A stretch of 64,000 nt of DNA from Spirosoma telluris (GTDB taxonomy: Bacteria > Bacteroidota > Bacteroidia > Cytophagales > Spirosomataceae): assembly GCA_003259005.1 (NCBI GenBank), contig QLII01000001.1:4232501-4296500 (forward strand), written 5' to 3'. This document shows positions 19,418-28,275 of this stretch, piece by piece. Position numbers and translations under genes: made by a program. Each line of letters begins with the position of its first letter. Positions within the stretch are counted from its first letter, which is position 1. The notes beneath the pieces are model-generated. The model saw only the letters and a list, made by a program, of their open reading frames with translations. It was not told the origin of the DNA and ran no database searches.

Positions 19418-19522
19418 GTAAATGGATAATGAACAATGGATAATGTGCTCTTTTTCGGCGAGGTATTATTTTGTTAACATTCTTGCAGCGCCCTGATTAT
19501 CCATTGTTCATTATCCATTTAC
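19418..19522. repeat. 27-bp perfect inverted repeat, GGATAATGAACAATGG words
   Basis: Arms 19418-19444 and 19496-19522 are perfect reverse complements (27 bp) with a 51-nt loop. The right arm contains the stop codon of the DUF4139 gene (19519-19521). Confidence 0.8.
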
Positions 19523-21153
19523 TGATCCAGCACCCTTCCTTTGGGAAACTTAATTTCGTAGCGGAATGTCAACGCACGGCTTTCTCCGGGCTGAAGCGTC
19601 AACCGGTAAGTCAGTTTGCCGGTTTCAGGAGTTAGTTCGGCTCCACCCGCGTCCGTAAGGGCTACTTCGATGCGGCTGTCGGTCGAGACTGGAATCTGAT
19701 CATAGATCGTCAGATTGACGGGCTCCTGACGGGTATTACGCAAACTGATTCGATAGGCGTGTCCTTCGCGCTGATTACTGCCAATCGTTTTCCGACTGTT
19801 TACATCCTCAATTTGTTCGCGTTTGGCAACGATGCGTTTGTCGCGTCCCAACGAGAGGCCCAATGTATCTTTAGCTTCTGTCAAGTTGATCTTCGATTCA
19901 CCGACAAACGTGCCCTCGAAATAAATCCGGGCTGGGCCATTGAGCAAATTGAGTTTATCCCAACCCGTAATCTGGGCAGTCAGGAACGCGTCATTGTCTA
20001 ATTTCGGCGTCAGCTCATAGCGGTAGATAGCAGGAAGTTCGGCCGTCTGTACATCGACCAGTTGCGGGCGGCCATTCGTCAGAATTGTGTACGGAATAGC
20101 AATGACGAAACTAACATTTGTTGGTTGGTCAACGGCCTGTGTTACCGTTGCAGTATTCACCAGTTGAGGTGCCGGTGCTGCACTGGGTTTACTCATCATA
20201 CGTTGCGCGCCCCCGGCAGGTTCTGCGGCCACCGATTCATTTAATTCCTGAATAGCAGCGGATTTGAATCTAGGACGAGGCTCATAGAAACCTATGTAAT
20301 CGGGGGATAACTGCGGCTGATAACCAGGCAGGGCTGGATTGGCCGTCGAGAGAATCAAGCGAACATTCTGCCAGTCGAAACCCGTATTCTGATAAACCTG
20401 CGCCTTGTAGGCCATTGATGCCGGGCCTTTCGCATCCCGAACCCGAACATCGTAAATCGGCGACCAGCCTGCATTGCCCACTACATAACTCAACTCCAGT
20501 TCGACGGTCGTGCGGCTCTTTGCTGTTAGCGTTACTTCAATTTCGCCCACAGGCCGTTCGCGTTTGGCATTCTGCTCGTTCACCTGCGCATCGAGTCGGT
20601 CTACTCGTTTTTTCTGTTCCACCATGCGCCGGTTCAGGAACAGCAGTTCCTGTCCAATTTTGGTGAGTCGTTCCCGATAAAAAGCAGCCATATCGGCTAC
20701 TTCTTTGACGGTTGTACCCGTTGTTTTACCGCCCACTTGCTGATTCGCCAGAATAAGTTTCTTCTCCTGCTGTAAGACATCCTCCTGCACTGTCAGTAAT
20801 TCATACGCTTCCCGATTAGCCCGGAGTGAATCTTCCAATCGTTGTAAGGAGGCTGGTTTAGTGGCTTTTGTCAGGTAATTGGTGCGAAACTGAACGCCCT
20901 GAATAATGGCATCCCCTTTGCCCGACACCTGAATACTCTGGGGGTCTGTCTGAGCGGGTGCATTATCAATAACCAATCGGGTCGTACCGGCGTCTAACGT
21001 GGCTATGGCCTGAGCCGATAACTGGGCGCGGGTCAAAAAAACAGTTGCCTGTTGAAGTGTAGCCTGAACCCGTTGTTCATCGGAGGCTCCAACCTGCGCG
21101 AAAACCAATCCCGTATGTAAGCAAATGGTGGTGATTATCAATAAAATCTTCAT
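19519..21153 (-). CDS. DUF4139 domain protein (mucoidy inhibitor MuiA family)
   Basis: Exported protein of 544 residues. The ATG at 21153 gives a signal peptide (KILLIITTICLHTGLVFAQ). An N-terminal DUF4140 region (QATVFLTRAQLSAQAIATLD) is followed by a coiled-coil segment (about 110-190, rich in Glu/Gln/Arg). The DUF4139 domain follows, with LSYVVGNAGWSPIYDVRV, VYQNTGFDWQNVRLILSTANP and a terminal GESRALTFRYEIKFPKGR. The family is widespread and its biochemical function is not known to me; the MuiA name comes from a proposed effect on mucoidy. Confidence 0.88.
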   Translation of the reverse strand: MKILLIITTICLHTGLVFAQVGASDEQRVQATLQQATVFLTRAQLSAQAIATLDAGTTRLVIDNAPAQTDPQSIQVSGKGDAIIQGVQFRTNYLTKATKPASLQRLEDSLRANREAYELLTVQEDVLQQEKKLILANQQVGGKTTGTTVKEVADMAAFYRERLTKIGQELLFLNRRMVEQKKRVDRLDAQVNEQNAKRERPVGEIEVTLTAKSRTTVELELSYVVGNAGWSPIYDVRVRDAKGPASMAYKAQVYQNTGFDWQNVRLILSTANPALPGYQPQLSPDYIGFYEPRPRFKSAAIQELNESVAAEPAGGAQRMMSKPSAAPAPQLVNTATVTQAVDQPTNVSFVIAIPYTILTNGRPQLVDVQTAELPAIYRYELTPKLDNDAFLTAQITGWDKLNLLNGPARIYFEGTFVGESKINLTEAKDTLGLSLGRDKRIVAKREQIEDVNSRKTIGSNQREGHAYRISLRNTRQEPVNLTIYDQIPVSTDSRIEVALTDAGGAELTPETGKLTYRLTLQPGESRALTFRYEIKFPKGRVLDQ

Positions 21154-21257
21154 AGTTGCAGGATGTTTAGGCCCTGTAGATTCCATAAGCGGGTGAAGCG
21201 TTTAATTATTTGACGAAACCAATGAAATAATTCGCCCGCTTGCAGAACTTTGCCACC

Positions 21258-22323
21258 ATGATTACTGCCGACCAACTTCGAACATTTACCGAACAAATCT
21301 TTATAGCCATTGGCTGTTCCGACACCGATGCCCGTTTAGCCGCCGATGTACTCGTTAGTGCCGATCTACGGGGCGTCGACTCCCACGGGGTAGCGCGTTT
21401 ACCTGGCTACGTCCGACTCTATGACGCTGGCCGACTAAACCCAAAGCCACATATTAAAATTGTTCACGAAACACCGTCGACGGCGGTTGTCGATGGTGAC
21501 CGGGGACTGGGTCTTGTTGTAGGACCTTGGGCGATGCAGGTGGCTATCGAGAAAGCGCGAATTGCCGGAACAGGCTGGGTAGCGGTGCGCAATTCTAATC
21601 ACTTCGGTATTGCGGGCTATCATGCCCTTCTGGCCACAGAGTACGATATGATCGGACAGGCGATGACGCATGCAGCCCCACTGGTGGCACCTACGTTTTC
21701 GTTAGATAAACTCCTGGGCACAAACCCGATTGCGGTGGCGATTCCAGCTGCTACCGAACCTACTTTTTTAGCTGATTTTGCCTCGACAGCCGTTGCTTAT
21801 GGCAAGCTCGAAATTCTACAGCGTAAAGGGCAGGATATTCCGCTCGGATGGGCACAAAACGCCGAAGGTCAGCCCACTACCGATGCCAATGCCATTCGTA
21901 ATGGTGGTGCTTTACTCCCCCTCGGCACCGACCGCGAACATGGTTCGCACAAAGGCTACGGATTGGGGGCTATCGTCGATATTTTTTCGGGAGTACTCTC
22001 TGGAGCAAATTACGGTCCCTGGGTACCTCCTTTCGCTACAGCAGGATTCATGCAAGCCAATGAAGGCGTAGGTGAAGGAACAGGACACTTCTTCGGGCCA
22101 TGCGCATTGATGCCTTCCGACCTGCCGACGAGTTTAAAACGCATATGGATACCTGGATTCAGCGATTCCGTCAGGCAAAAGCCGTTGAAGGCAAACAAGT
22201 CCTGATTCCGGCGACCCCGAGCGCATGATGGAAGCCGAACGACTCGCCAATGGGATTCCGGTAGTTGAGCCTGTGGTAAAAAGCCTGGAGGAATTAGGCG
22301 AACGCTTTGGGGTAAAGTTGTAG
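21258..22323 (+). CDS. Ldh family NAD(P)-dependent oxidoreductase (two 1-bp frame breaks)
   Basis: Malate/L-lactate/ureidoglycolate dehydrogenase family (Ldh_2), 355 residues after adding one G at 22095-22097 and one at 22211-22212. The start ATG 21258 begins MITADQLRTFTEQIF. Family motifs are RGVDSHGVARLPGY, VAVRNSNHFGIAGYHA (catalytic His) and LLGTNPIAVAIPA. HGSHKGYGLG follows, and after repair GHFFGAMRIDAF and VLIPGDPERMMEAER. The repaired C-terminus ends ERFGVKL. Both repairs restore conserved family sequence, so the gene is probably intact. Its substrate (malate, lactate, sulfolactate or other) cannot be told. Confidence 0.88.
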
Positions 22324-22346
22324 AATAGAACGCAGATGACACTGAT
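22324..22346. repeat. Left arm of an IS-interrupted 3'-end hairpin
   Basis: AATAGAACGCAGATGACACTGAT pairs with 23447-23469 at 21 of 23 positions. It starts at the base after the Ldh stop codon. The two arms are now about 1.1 kb apart because the IS982 element inserted in the loop. Confidence 0.7.
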
Positions 22347-22358
22347 CAAACTAATTTA

Positions 22359-23409
22359 ACGTGAACTATGAGATTGTGTTGGCGGTATTTAGGGCTTCAA
22401 AAGGCATATGAGCCGAAAATGGATAGTTTTGGGTGCGAACCTGATAAAACTAACTCACTTCCGGACTCATATGCTGACCGAAATCTACGTTGATGTCGAT
22501 GACTTTTGCAAGGCCAAAATGCCACTCATCGCTAAAGCCCTTCACCACTGCGGCCTATATAAAAAGTTGCACCCCAGTCAACTCACCCTTGCCGAACTAA
22601 TGACCATCCTGATCTACTACCACCTCAGCCCCTACAAAAATTTTAAAGCCTACTACACCCGCCACGTGCTGACTGACCTGCGTCGAGACTTCCCCGATCT
22701 GGTCAGTTATGACCGCTTTGTGGCCCTGATTCCCCGCACACTTATCGCGCTGATGTTGTATCTGGCCTACCGCTGTAGCCGCAGTATACGCACTGGCCTG
22801 TACTATATCGACTCGACCTCGCTGGCTGCCTGCCATCCCAAACGCGCCCATCAGCATCGAACCTTGAAGGGCTTTGCCAGCTGGGGTAAAACCTCAACGG
22901 GTTGGTTCTTTGGTTTGAAGGTCCATTTGGTTATCAATCATTTAGGCCAATTGATGCAAGTTCGTATCACGGAGGGCAGAGCCCATGATGCGCAGGCTAA
23001 CGTGCTGTTTTCACTCACCAAAGACCTGGTCGGATGGGTCTTTGGTGATAAAGGGTACCTACTCAATCTAGAGAAGCAAGCGTTTTTGGAGCGGGAGGGC
23101 CAGCTCATCTGGGCGGCTAAAACCCGCAAACCTAAGCAAGCCGTCGACTGGCCAGTGGCCGCGAAGCGGTGGGCTAGAAAACGCAGTCTGATTGAGACTG
23201 TCATTGGGCAGAGCAAGGCGGTGTGCGATTTAGAGCATAGCCGCCATCGCTCAGCGACCAATGCGTTTGTCAACGTCTATGCTAGTCTGGTCGCTTACTC
23301 GTTCTACGAGCGCAAGCCCACAGCTAGCATTAACATGGGGACCGCTTATTGAAGGCCGCAGAGCCCAGTTGGGTACTAGCAGCTTAGGAAACAATCCCAT
23401 AGTTCACGT
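22359..23409. mobile_element. IS982-family insertion sequence, complete
   Basis: Element of 1,051 bp. Terminal inverted repeats begin ACGTGAACTATG and match at 18 of 19 positions (22359-22377 and 23391-23409). It is flanked by a 7-bp direct repeat TAATTTA (22352-22358 and 23410-23416), the expected target duplication. It carries one transposase gene in plus orientation. Near-perfect ends and target repeats suggest a recent insertion. It landed between the arms of the hairpin behind the Ldh gene. Confidence 0.92.
22471..23352 (+). CDS. IS982 family transposase
   Basis: DDE transposase of 293 residues from the ATG at 22471, where the family's usual N-terminus begins (LTEIYVDVDDFCK). A longer reading from 22408 is possible but adds residues atypical of the family. 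Visible motifs are YYIDSTSLAAC (first Asp), WVFGDKGYL (second Asp) and ARKRSLIETVIGQ (Glu). The reading frame is complete, so the element may be active. Confidence 0.92.
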   Translation: MLTEIYVDVDDFCKAKMPLIAKALHHCGLYKKLHPSQLTLAELMTILIYYHLSPYKNFKAYYTRHVLTDLRRDFPDLVSYDRFVALIPRTLIALMLYLAYRCSRSIRTGLYYIDSTSLAACHPKRAHQHRTLKGFASWGKTSTGWFFGLKVHLVINHLGQLMQVRITEGRAHDAQANVLFSLTKDLVGWVFGDKGYLLNLEKQAFLEREGQLIWAAKTRKPKQAVDWPVAAKRWARKRSLIETVIGQSKAVCDLEHSRHRSATNAFVNVYASLVAYSFYERKPTASINMGTAY

Positions 23410-23446
23410 TAATTTAGTATGATTTTTATCCGCGTAGATCATACTA

Positions 23447-23469
23447 ATCAGTGCCATCCGCGTTCTATT
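23447..23469. repeat. Right arm of the IS-interrupted hairpin
   Basis: ATCAGTGCCATCCGCGTTCT plus three bases complements 22324-22346. Just before it TAGTATGAT (23415-23423) and ATCATACTA (23438-23446) form a nested stem around TTTTATCCGCGTAG. The ATCCGCGTTC words resemble repeats found between genes in many bacteria. Confidence 0.65.
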
Positions 23470-23493
23470 GTGAATGTCTAAACCAAATCTTAC

Positions 23494-24479
23494 ATGAATT
23501 ACCGAAAACTCGGCAAAACGGGCTTTAACATATCCGAAATTAGCTTAGGCACCTGGCAGGTGGGTGGTAAATGGGGCGATCCCTTTAGCCACGATAACGC
23601 CGATCGTATTCTTAACGACGCCGTTGATGCCGGAATTAATTTCATCGACACGGCTGATGTGTATGGTGATGGCGAAAGTGAGAAAGCCGTTGGGCGGTTA
23701 GTACGCTCGCGCTCTGAACAAATTTTCGTGGCGACTAAATGCGGTCGTCGTCTGCAACCCATACGAACGAAGCCTACCAACCCAACGTATTGCGCAACTT
23801 TGTGGAAGACAGCCTGCAAAATATGGGTCTGGAAACGCTCGATCTGATTCAACTCCACTGCCCACCAACAGACGTATATTATCGACCGGAAATTTTCGAA
23901 CTGTTTGATCGGTTGAAAGAAGAAGGAAAAATTCAGAATCTGGGCGTCAGCGTTGAGAAAGTGGAAGAAGGGTTGAAAGCCATCGAATTTTCCAACGTAA
24001 CCACCGTACAGATCATTTTTAACATGTTCCGGCAACGGCCCGCCGAATTGTTTTTTACCGAAGCCAGTCGTCGGGATGTGGGTATTATTGTTCGAGTACC
24101 CCTGGCCAGTGGATTGCTGACGGGGAAATTCGGCCCAGATTCCACCTTTTCGGCAACGGATCACCGCACGTTCAATCGGCAGGGTGAGGCTTTCGATAAA
24201 GGCGAAACATTTTCGGGGGTAGATTATGCCACTGGCTTAGCCGCCGTTGATGAACTGAAAGCAATTTTTCCCGATGATACCAATTTAGCCCCCGACGCAC
24301 TCCGCTGGATTCTTAGCTTCGATGCAGTGAGTTGTATTATTCCGGGTGCATCAAAACCAGAGCACCTAATATCGAACCTACAGGCGATGGGACGCCCCGC
24401 TCCTTCACCAGAACAGATAGCTGCCATAAAACGCATCTACGACAAACACATCAAAAACCCGGTGCACTATCTGTGGTAA
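23494..24479 (+). CDS. Aldo/keto reductase (1-bp frame break)
   Basis: NADPH-dependent aldo/keto reductase of 328 residues after adding one C to the run 23758-23760. The repaired sequence reads CGRRLQPHTNEAYQPN across the junction. The catalytic tetrad is visible: Asp and Tyr in DTADVYGDGESE, Lys in FVATKCG and His in LIQLHCPP. The C-terminal IIPGASKPEHLISNL is the usual cofactor-binding segment. The substrate is unknown. It ends in a hairpin shared with the convergent outer-membrane gene. Confidence 0.9.
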
Positions 24480-24480
24480 A

Positions 24481-24579
24481 CTGTGGATTCTATTGATTCT
24501 GTGGATACTGAAGATTTTATTGCCCTGTTATGGCACACAACAGAATCAATAGAATCTACAGAATCAATAGCATCCACAG
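24481..24579. terminator. Inverted repeat between convergent genes, GATTCTATTGATTCTG words
   Basis: Arms 24481-24506 and 24554-24579 pair at 24 of 26 positions. The word GATTCTATTGATTCT also appears at 25252, 46965 and 62101. It lies between the aldo/keto reductase and the convergent barrel gene. Confidence 0.75.
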
Positions 24580-24596
24580 CTTACCACAAGCTCTGG

Positions 24597-25166
24597 TTAA
24601 TTTCTCCCAAAATAAACTTGAAATCCTAAACTAATATTCACGGCTTTAGGAATGTTGGGAGTCAGCGCATTTGTCGTACCAGCGACAAAGCTATTCAGGG
24701 CGCCAATGTCGCCCCCTGTATAGGCCAATGCCGCGTCAAAGCTTACATGCCTATTCAGAAAGAAAGCGACCCCACCTGTTACACTGTAGATCACATCGGT
24801 ACTTGACGCCGAATTGGACCCATTATTGGACACCGATGTATTAACGACCCCTACCGATGTGCCAAGGAACGGTTTTACCTGAGAGGGGCCAAAGTAATAG
24901 CGTAAGAAAGGACTCAGGCCAATCTGGGTCAGTTTGGTATTGTCTGAACCTAGGTACAAGAAAGGTATCCCAGCTCCAACGACCAGACCCTGACTAACAA
25001 ACCAGCCGTAGGTTGGCTGAAGGCTAACAATTGTTGAATGCCCCTCGGTTGGAATAACTATATTGGCCACATTAACGCCCATCAGGCGATTACCCTTCTC
25101 CGTTTGAGCCATTGTGCTCGATACCCCTGCAATAAAAAGAGCGAGTGAACAGACGATTGCTTTCAT
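24597..25166 (-). CDS. Outer-membrane beta-barrel protein
   Basis: Protein of 189 residues with a signal peptide (KAIVCSLALFIAGVSSTMAQ). Alternating hydrophobic strands follow, typical of a small porin-like barrel (SLQPTYGWFVSQGLVVGAG, GLSPFLRYYFG, YSVTGGVAFFLN). It ends in INISLGFQVYFGRN-type strands with a penultimate aromatic, as in outer-membrane proteins. No ligand can be inferred. Confidence 0.8.
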   Translation of the reverse strand: MKAIVCSLALFIAGVSSTMAQTEKGNRLMGVNVANIVIPTEGHSTIVSLQPTYGWFVSQGLVVGAGIPFLYLGSDNTKLTQIGLSPFLRYYFGPSQVKPFLGTSVGVVNTSVSNNGSNSASSTDVIYSVTGGVAFFLNRHVSFDAALAYTGGDIGALNSFVAGTTNALTPNIPKAVNISLGFQVYFGRN

Positions 25167-25596
25167 AACGTGTATCTATGTTTAGTTTAGTGAACATACA
25201 GCAAGACAAAACAACCGTTTCTTTTGTTTGTATAAGTAGTTGGCCAAATTTGATTCTATTGACTCCTATGGCTTCTTTTCGGCTGATTATCAGACCAATA
25301 GAATCGACAGATCTAAACAATAAATAATTCTGCTTCGTATTTAACGCTAGCAAAATTTAACTAAAGAAAATCACCGTTTGTGAGTGGCTTATTGCCACAA
25401 TCGTCAGAAAATTCAGCTATGTGTTGTTGCTCGATCCTCTTCCACCCACGCTCTCCTACATTATAAACTGTATGCTTTTTATGAAAAAGCAGTGCAATCC
25501 GTTAGTTTTCTTTACTTTTATAGCGTTTTATTTGCATAAAAATTCGGTATTCCATATTCTATTTGGCCCATCTGCCATTTGTAAATATATTGTTCC
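25167..25596. other. Intergenic region of 430 bp
   Basis: AT-rich, divergent spacer between the barrel and ATP-grasp genes, so it should hold two promoters. A small stem GATTCTATTG (25252-25261) / CAATAGAATC (25296-25305) repeats the word family of 24481. No convincing gene or clear promoter box was found. Confidence 0.5.
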
Positions 25597-27102
25597 ATGA
25601 AAAAACAAAACACCCGCCAATCCCAGTCGCAATCACTCAATGGTATGACGCAGTCACAGGGCCAGGCTGCAGCCAACTTTTCCTTTATGGACTACCAGAC
25701 TGAGAATTTTTTTGATGAGATGTTCGTCAACGAGACGCAGGTGCGGGCGGGCTATGTCCCTTTTCAGCAGCGCGTTGAGCAGCTTACCCGTGAAGACCTC
25801 ATCGGGCGACAACACGCTGCCGAACGCGCACTGATGAGCATGGGCATTACATTCAATGTGTATTCGGAAGGTGAAGGTACGGAGCGAATTATGCCGATTG
25901 ACATTATTCCACGTGTGATTGAGTCGGCCGAATGGAACAGGCTTGAAGAAGGTCTTATTCAACGGATTAAGGCTATCAATATGTTTTTGGATGACGTCTA
26001 TAACGACCAGCGTATCCTGAACGATGGCGTTGTACCGCGCGACCTCATCGAGTCCAGCAAATCATTTCTGCCAGCCTGCCTGGGTGTACGACCTCCCAAA
26101 GGTATCTGGTGCCACATTACCGGCACCGACCTGATTCGGGGTGACGATGGCACGATGATGGTGCTCGAAGATAACCTTCGATGCCCCTCTGGCGTATCAT
26201 ATATGCTCGAAAACCGGGAACTTATCAAACAGACATTTCCTGAAGTTTTGACCCAAACGGGCGTTCGTCCGGTATCCGACTACCCAACGCGGCTGCTTCA
26301 GATGCTCCAGTTCATTGCCGATCGCCCAAACCCAACGGTGGTGGTATTGACGCCCGGCATCTACAATTCAGCTTATTTTGAGCACTCCTATCTGGCTCAG
26401 CAAATGGGTGTTGAACTGGTCGAGGCCCGCGATCTGGTTGTGTCAGGAGGGTACGTAAAAATGCGTACCACTAAAGGCTTTCAGATTGTCGATGTTATTT
26501 ACCGACGCATCGACGATACATTCCTGGACCCTCAAGCATTCAACCCAGATTCGATGATTGGCGTGCCGGGCATTTTTGAAGTCTACAAAAAAGGACGTGT
26601 GGCTCTGGCCAATGCCCCCGGTACCGGTGTTGCCGACGACAAGGTAATTTATGCCTATGTACCACGGATTATCCAGTACTATTTAGGCGAAGAAGCCATC
26701 ATTCCAAACGTACGGACCTACATCTGCCGGGAAGAAGAGGATTGCAAGTATGTACTGGAAAATATCGAACAGTTAGTAGTTAAAGAAGCCAACGAAGCGG
26801 GCGGTTATGGCATGCTCATCGGCCCCAAAGCCACGCCCGAAGAGCACGAATTATTCCGGCAGAAAATTAAAGAGAATCCGCGTAACTACATTGCCCAGCC
26901 TACCATTTCGCTCTCGCGGGTTCCGTGTATTGTAGGCGACCATGCCGAAGGTCGTCACGTCGATCTACGCCCTTATATCCTCTACGGTGATGGCGTCAAT
27001 GTCATTCCAGGTGGCTTAACACGGGTAGCGCTTCGCAAAGGCTCACTGGTTGTCAACTCCTCACAAGGTGGTGGTGGTAAGGATACCTGGGTGCTGTATT
27101 GA
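25597..27102 (+). CDS. Circularly permuted type 2 ATP-grasp protein
   Basis: Protein of 501 residues of the circularly permuted ATP-grasp family (formerly DUF404/DUF407). Recognisable segments are RIMPIDIIPRVI, SFLPACLGVRPPKGIWCHITGTDLIR, MVLEDNLRCPSGVSYMLENR, VELVEARDLVV, DVIYRRIDDTFLDP and LVVNSSQGGGGKDTWVL. The Gln/Ser-rich N-terminal 25 residues look disordered. Family members are usually encoded with an alpha-E protein and a transglutaminase-like protease; neither is seen here, because the next gene is a glycosyltransferase. It probably forms an amide or peptide bond using ATP; the substrate is unknown. Confidence 0.9.
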   Translation: MKKQNTRQSQSQSLNGMTQSQGQAAANFSFMDYQTENFFDEMFVNETQVRAGYVPFQQRVEQLTREDLIGRQHAAERALMSMGITFNVYSEGEGTERIMPIDIIPRVIESAEWNRLEEGLIQRIKAINMFLDDVYNDQRILNDGVVPRDLIESSKSFLPACLGVRPPKGIWCHITGTDLIRGDDGTMMVLEDNLRCPSGVSYMLENRELIKQTFPEVLTQTGVRPVSDYPTRLLQMLQFIADRPNPTVVVLTPGIYNSAYFEHSYLAQQMGVELVEARDLVVSGGYVKMRTTKGFQIVDVIYRRIDDTFLDPQAFNPDSMIGVPGIFEVYKKGRVALANAPGTGVADDKVIYAYVPRIIQYYLGEEAIIPNVRTYICREEEDCKYVLENIEQLVVKEANEAGGYGMLIGPKATPEEHELFRQKIKENPRNYIAQPTISLSRVPCIVGDHAEGRHVDLRPYILYGDGVNVIPGGLTRVALRKGSLVVNSSQGGGGKDTWVLY

Positions 27103-27103
27103 A

Positions 27104-27175
27104 TTTGAAGTTTGTAGTTCGAGGTTTGAAGTTGGCTAGCGAAATAACTTCAAACCTCGAACTACAAACTTCAAA
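27104..27175. terminator. 30-bp perfect inverted repeat, TTTGTAGTTCGAGG words
   Basis: Arms 27104-27133 and 27146-27175 are perfect complements (30 bp) with a 12-nt loop. It sits 1 base after the ATP-grasp stop. The same word family occurs at 43094, 48113, 58517 and 60383. Confidence 0.85.
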
Positions 27176-27205
27176 CTATAAACTCCCTACCTTTACACCC
27201 CAACC

Positions 27206-28200
27206 ATGACAAAACTGCTTTGCCTGATTTAAGTATCATTATTGTCAATTACAAAACGCCCCGGCTAATTCTCGATTGCCTGACTTCGATTTACGCCTAT
27301 ACCCAGGGTATTCAATTTGAAATACTAGTTGTTGACAATCAGTCAGAAGACAATAGCCAGTCCGTTATCCAGACGGCTTTCCCGGATGTGCGCTGGTATC
27401 AGATGGGCTACAATTCGGGCTTCGCACGGGCTAACAATCTGGGGATTCGTCAGGCTCAGGGACGTTATGTTCTGCTCCTCAATTCAGATACACTCCTGAT
27501 CGATAATGTACTAACAAATTGTGTTCGGGTACTGGATGCACAGCCCGATGTAGCCGCCGTAAGTGCGATACAATTACAGGCAAACCGACAAATTCGCCCA
27601 AACCTATACACAACGTTTGGGCAAATGCGCCGGGCATTTTACATCTTACCGCCTTCGCAAGCCTCTCAACGACTCCTGAATCGACTCATGCCTGACCCCC
27701 AGTATGCAGACCCTAACCAGGTCGAATGGCTGTCAGGTGCCTTTCTGATGACCCGCCCTTCTGTTATTGCCAAAGCGGGTATGCTCGACGAGAGTTTCTT
27801 TATGTATGGCGAAGATGTAGAATGGGGGTATCGGCTAGGAAAACAAGGCAGGCTCTTACTCCTTCGGGACCAGCAATTCGTGCATCTGGAATACGGCAGT
27901 AGCGAAGACAATCAGCAGCACATAGTCACACACATCAACCGTTTCAAATCGCAGGTGCAGGTTTCGCAGTTACTGTGGGTACGCAAGCAATACGGTATCG
28001 GGGCCTACCTCGTCCTTATCCTTCACTACATCAGCATGATTCCCATTGTATTTATCGGGAAGATGGCCATTAATCTGCGTAACCGTCGGCGGCCCTGGGT
28101 CGATCTTGACAATCAGTGGGCCTTTACCAAACAGGTTGGTGTATTCCTGCGGTTTTTCGGAAAAACACTACTCAATCAGCCTGGATTTTATAAAGTCTGA
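27206..28200 (+). CDS. Glycosyltransferase family 2 (1-bp frame break at start)
   Basis: GT-A fold transferase of 331 residues. The ATG at 27206 is followed by a four-A run (27211-27214). Adding one A gives MTKTALPDLSIIIVNYKTPR, the normal start of rhamnosyltransferase-type GT2 proteins; otherwise only a TTG at 27220 is available. Motifs are VVDNQSEDNS, GFARANNLGIRQAQGRYVLLLNSDT (DXD-like NSD), WLSGAFLMTRPSV and the acceptor-side MYGEDVEWGYR. A hydrophobic segment near the C-terminus (LVLILHYISMIPIVFIG) suggests membrane association. It is probably involved in surface polysaccharide synthesis. Confidence 0.88.
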
Positions 28201-28275
28201 TTACGCGTTGCACAAACGCCAAACGAGATACACTTTCCCTACGGAAATCGTTGTAGTTGAAAACGGGATAACTTT

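Noticed and set aside
22408..22470. Longer transposase start at 22408
   Set aside because: Adds 21 residues unlike the family; the usual N-terminus starts at the ATG at 22471.
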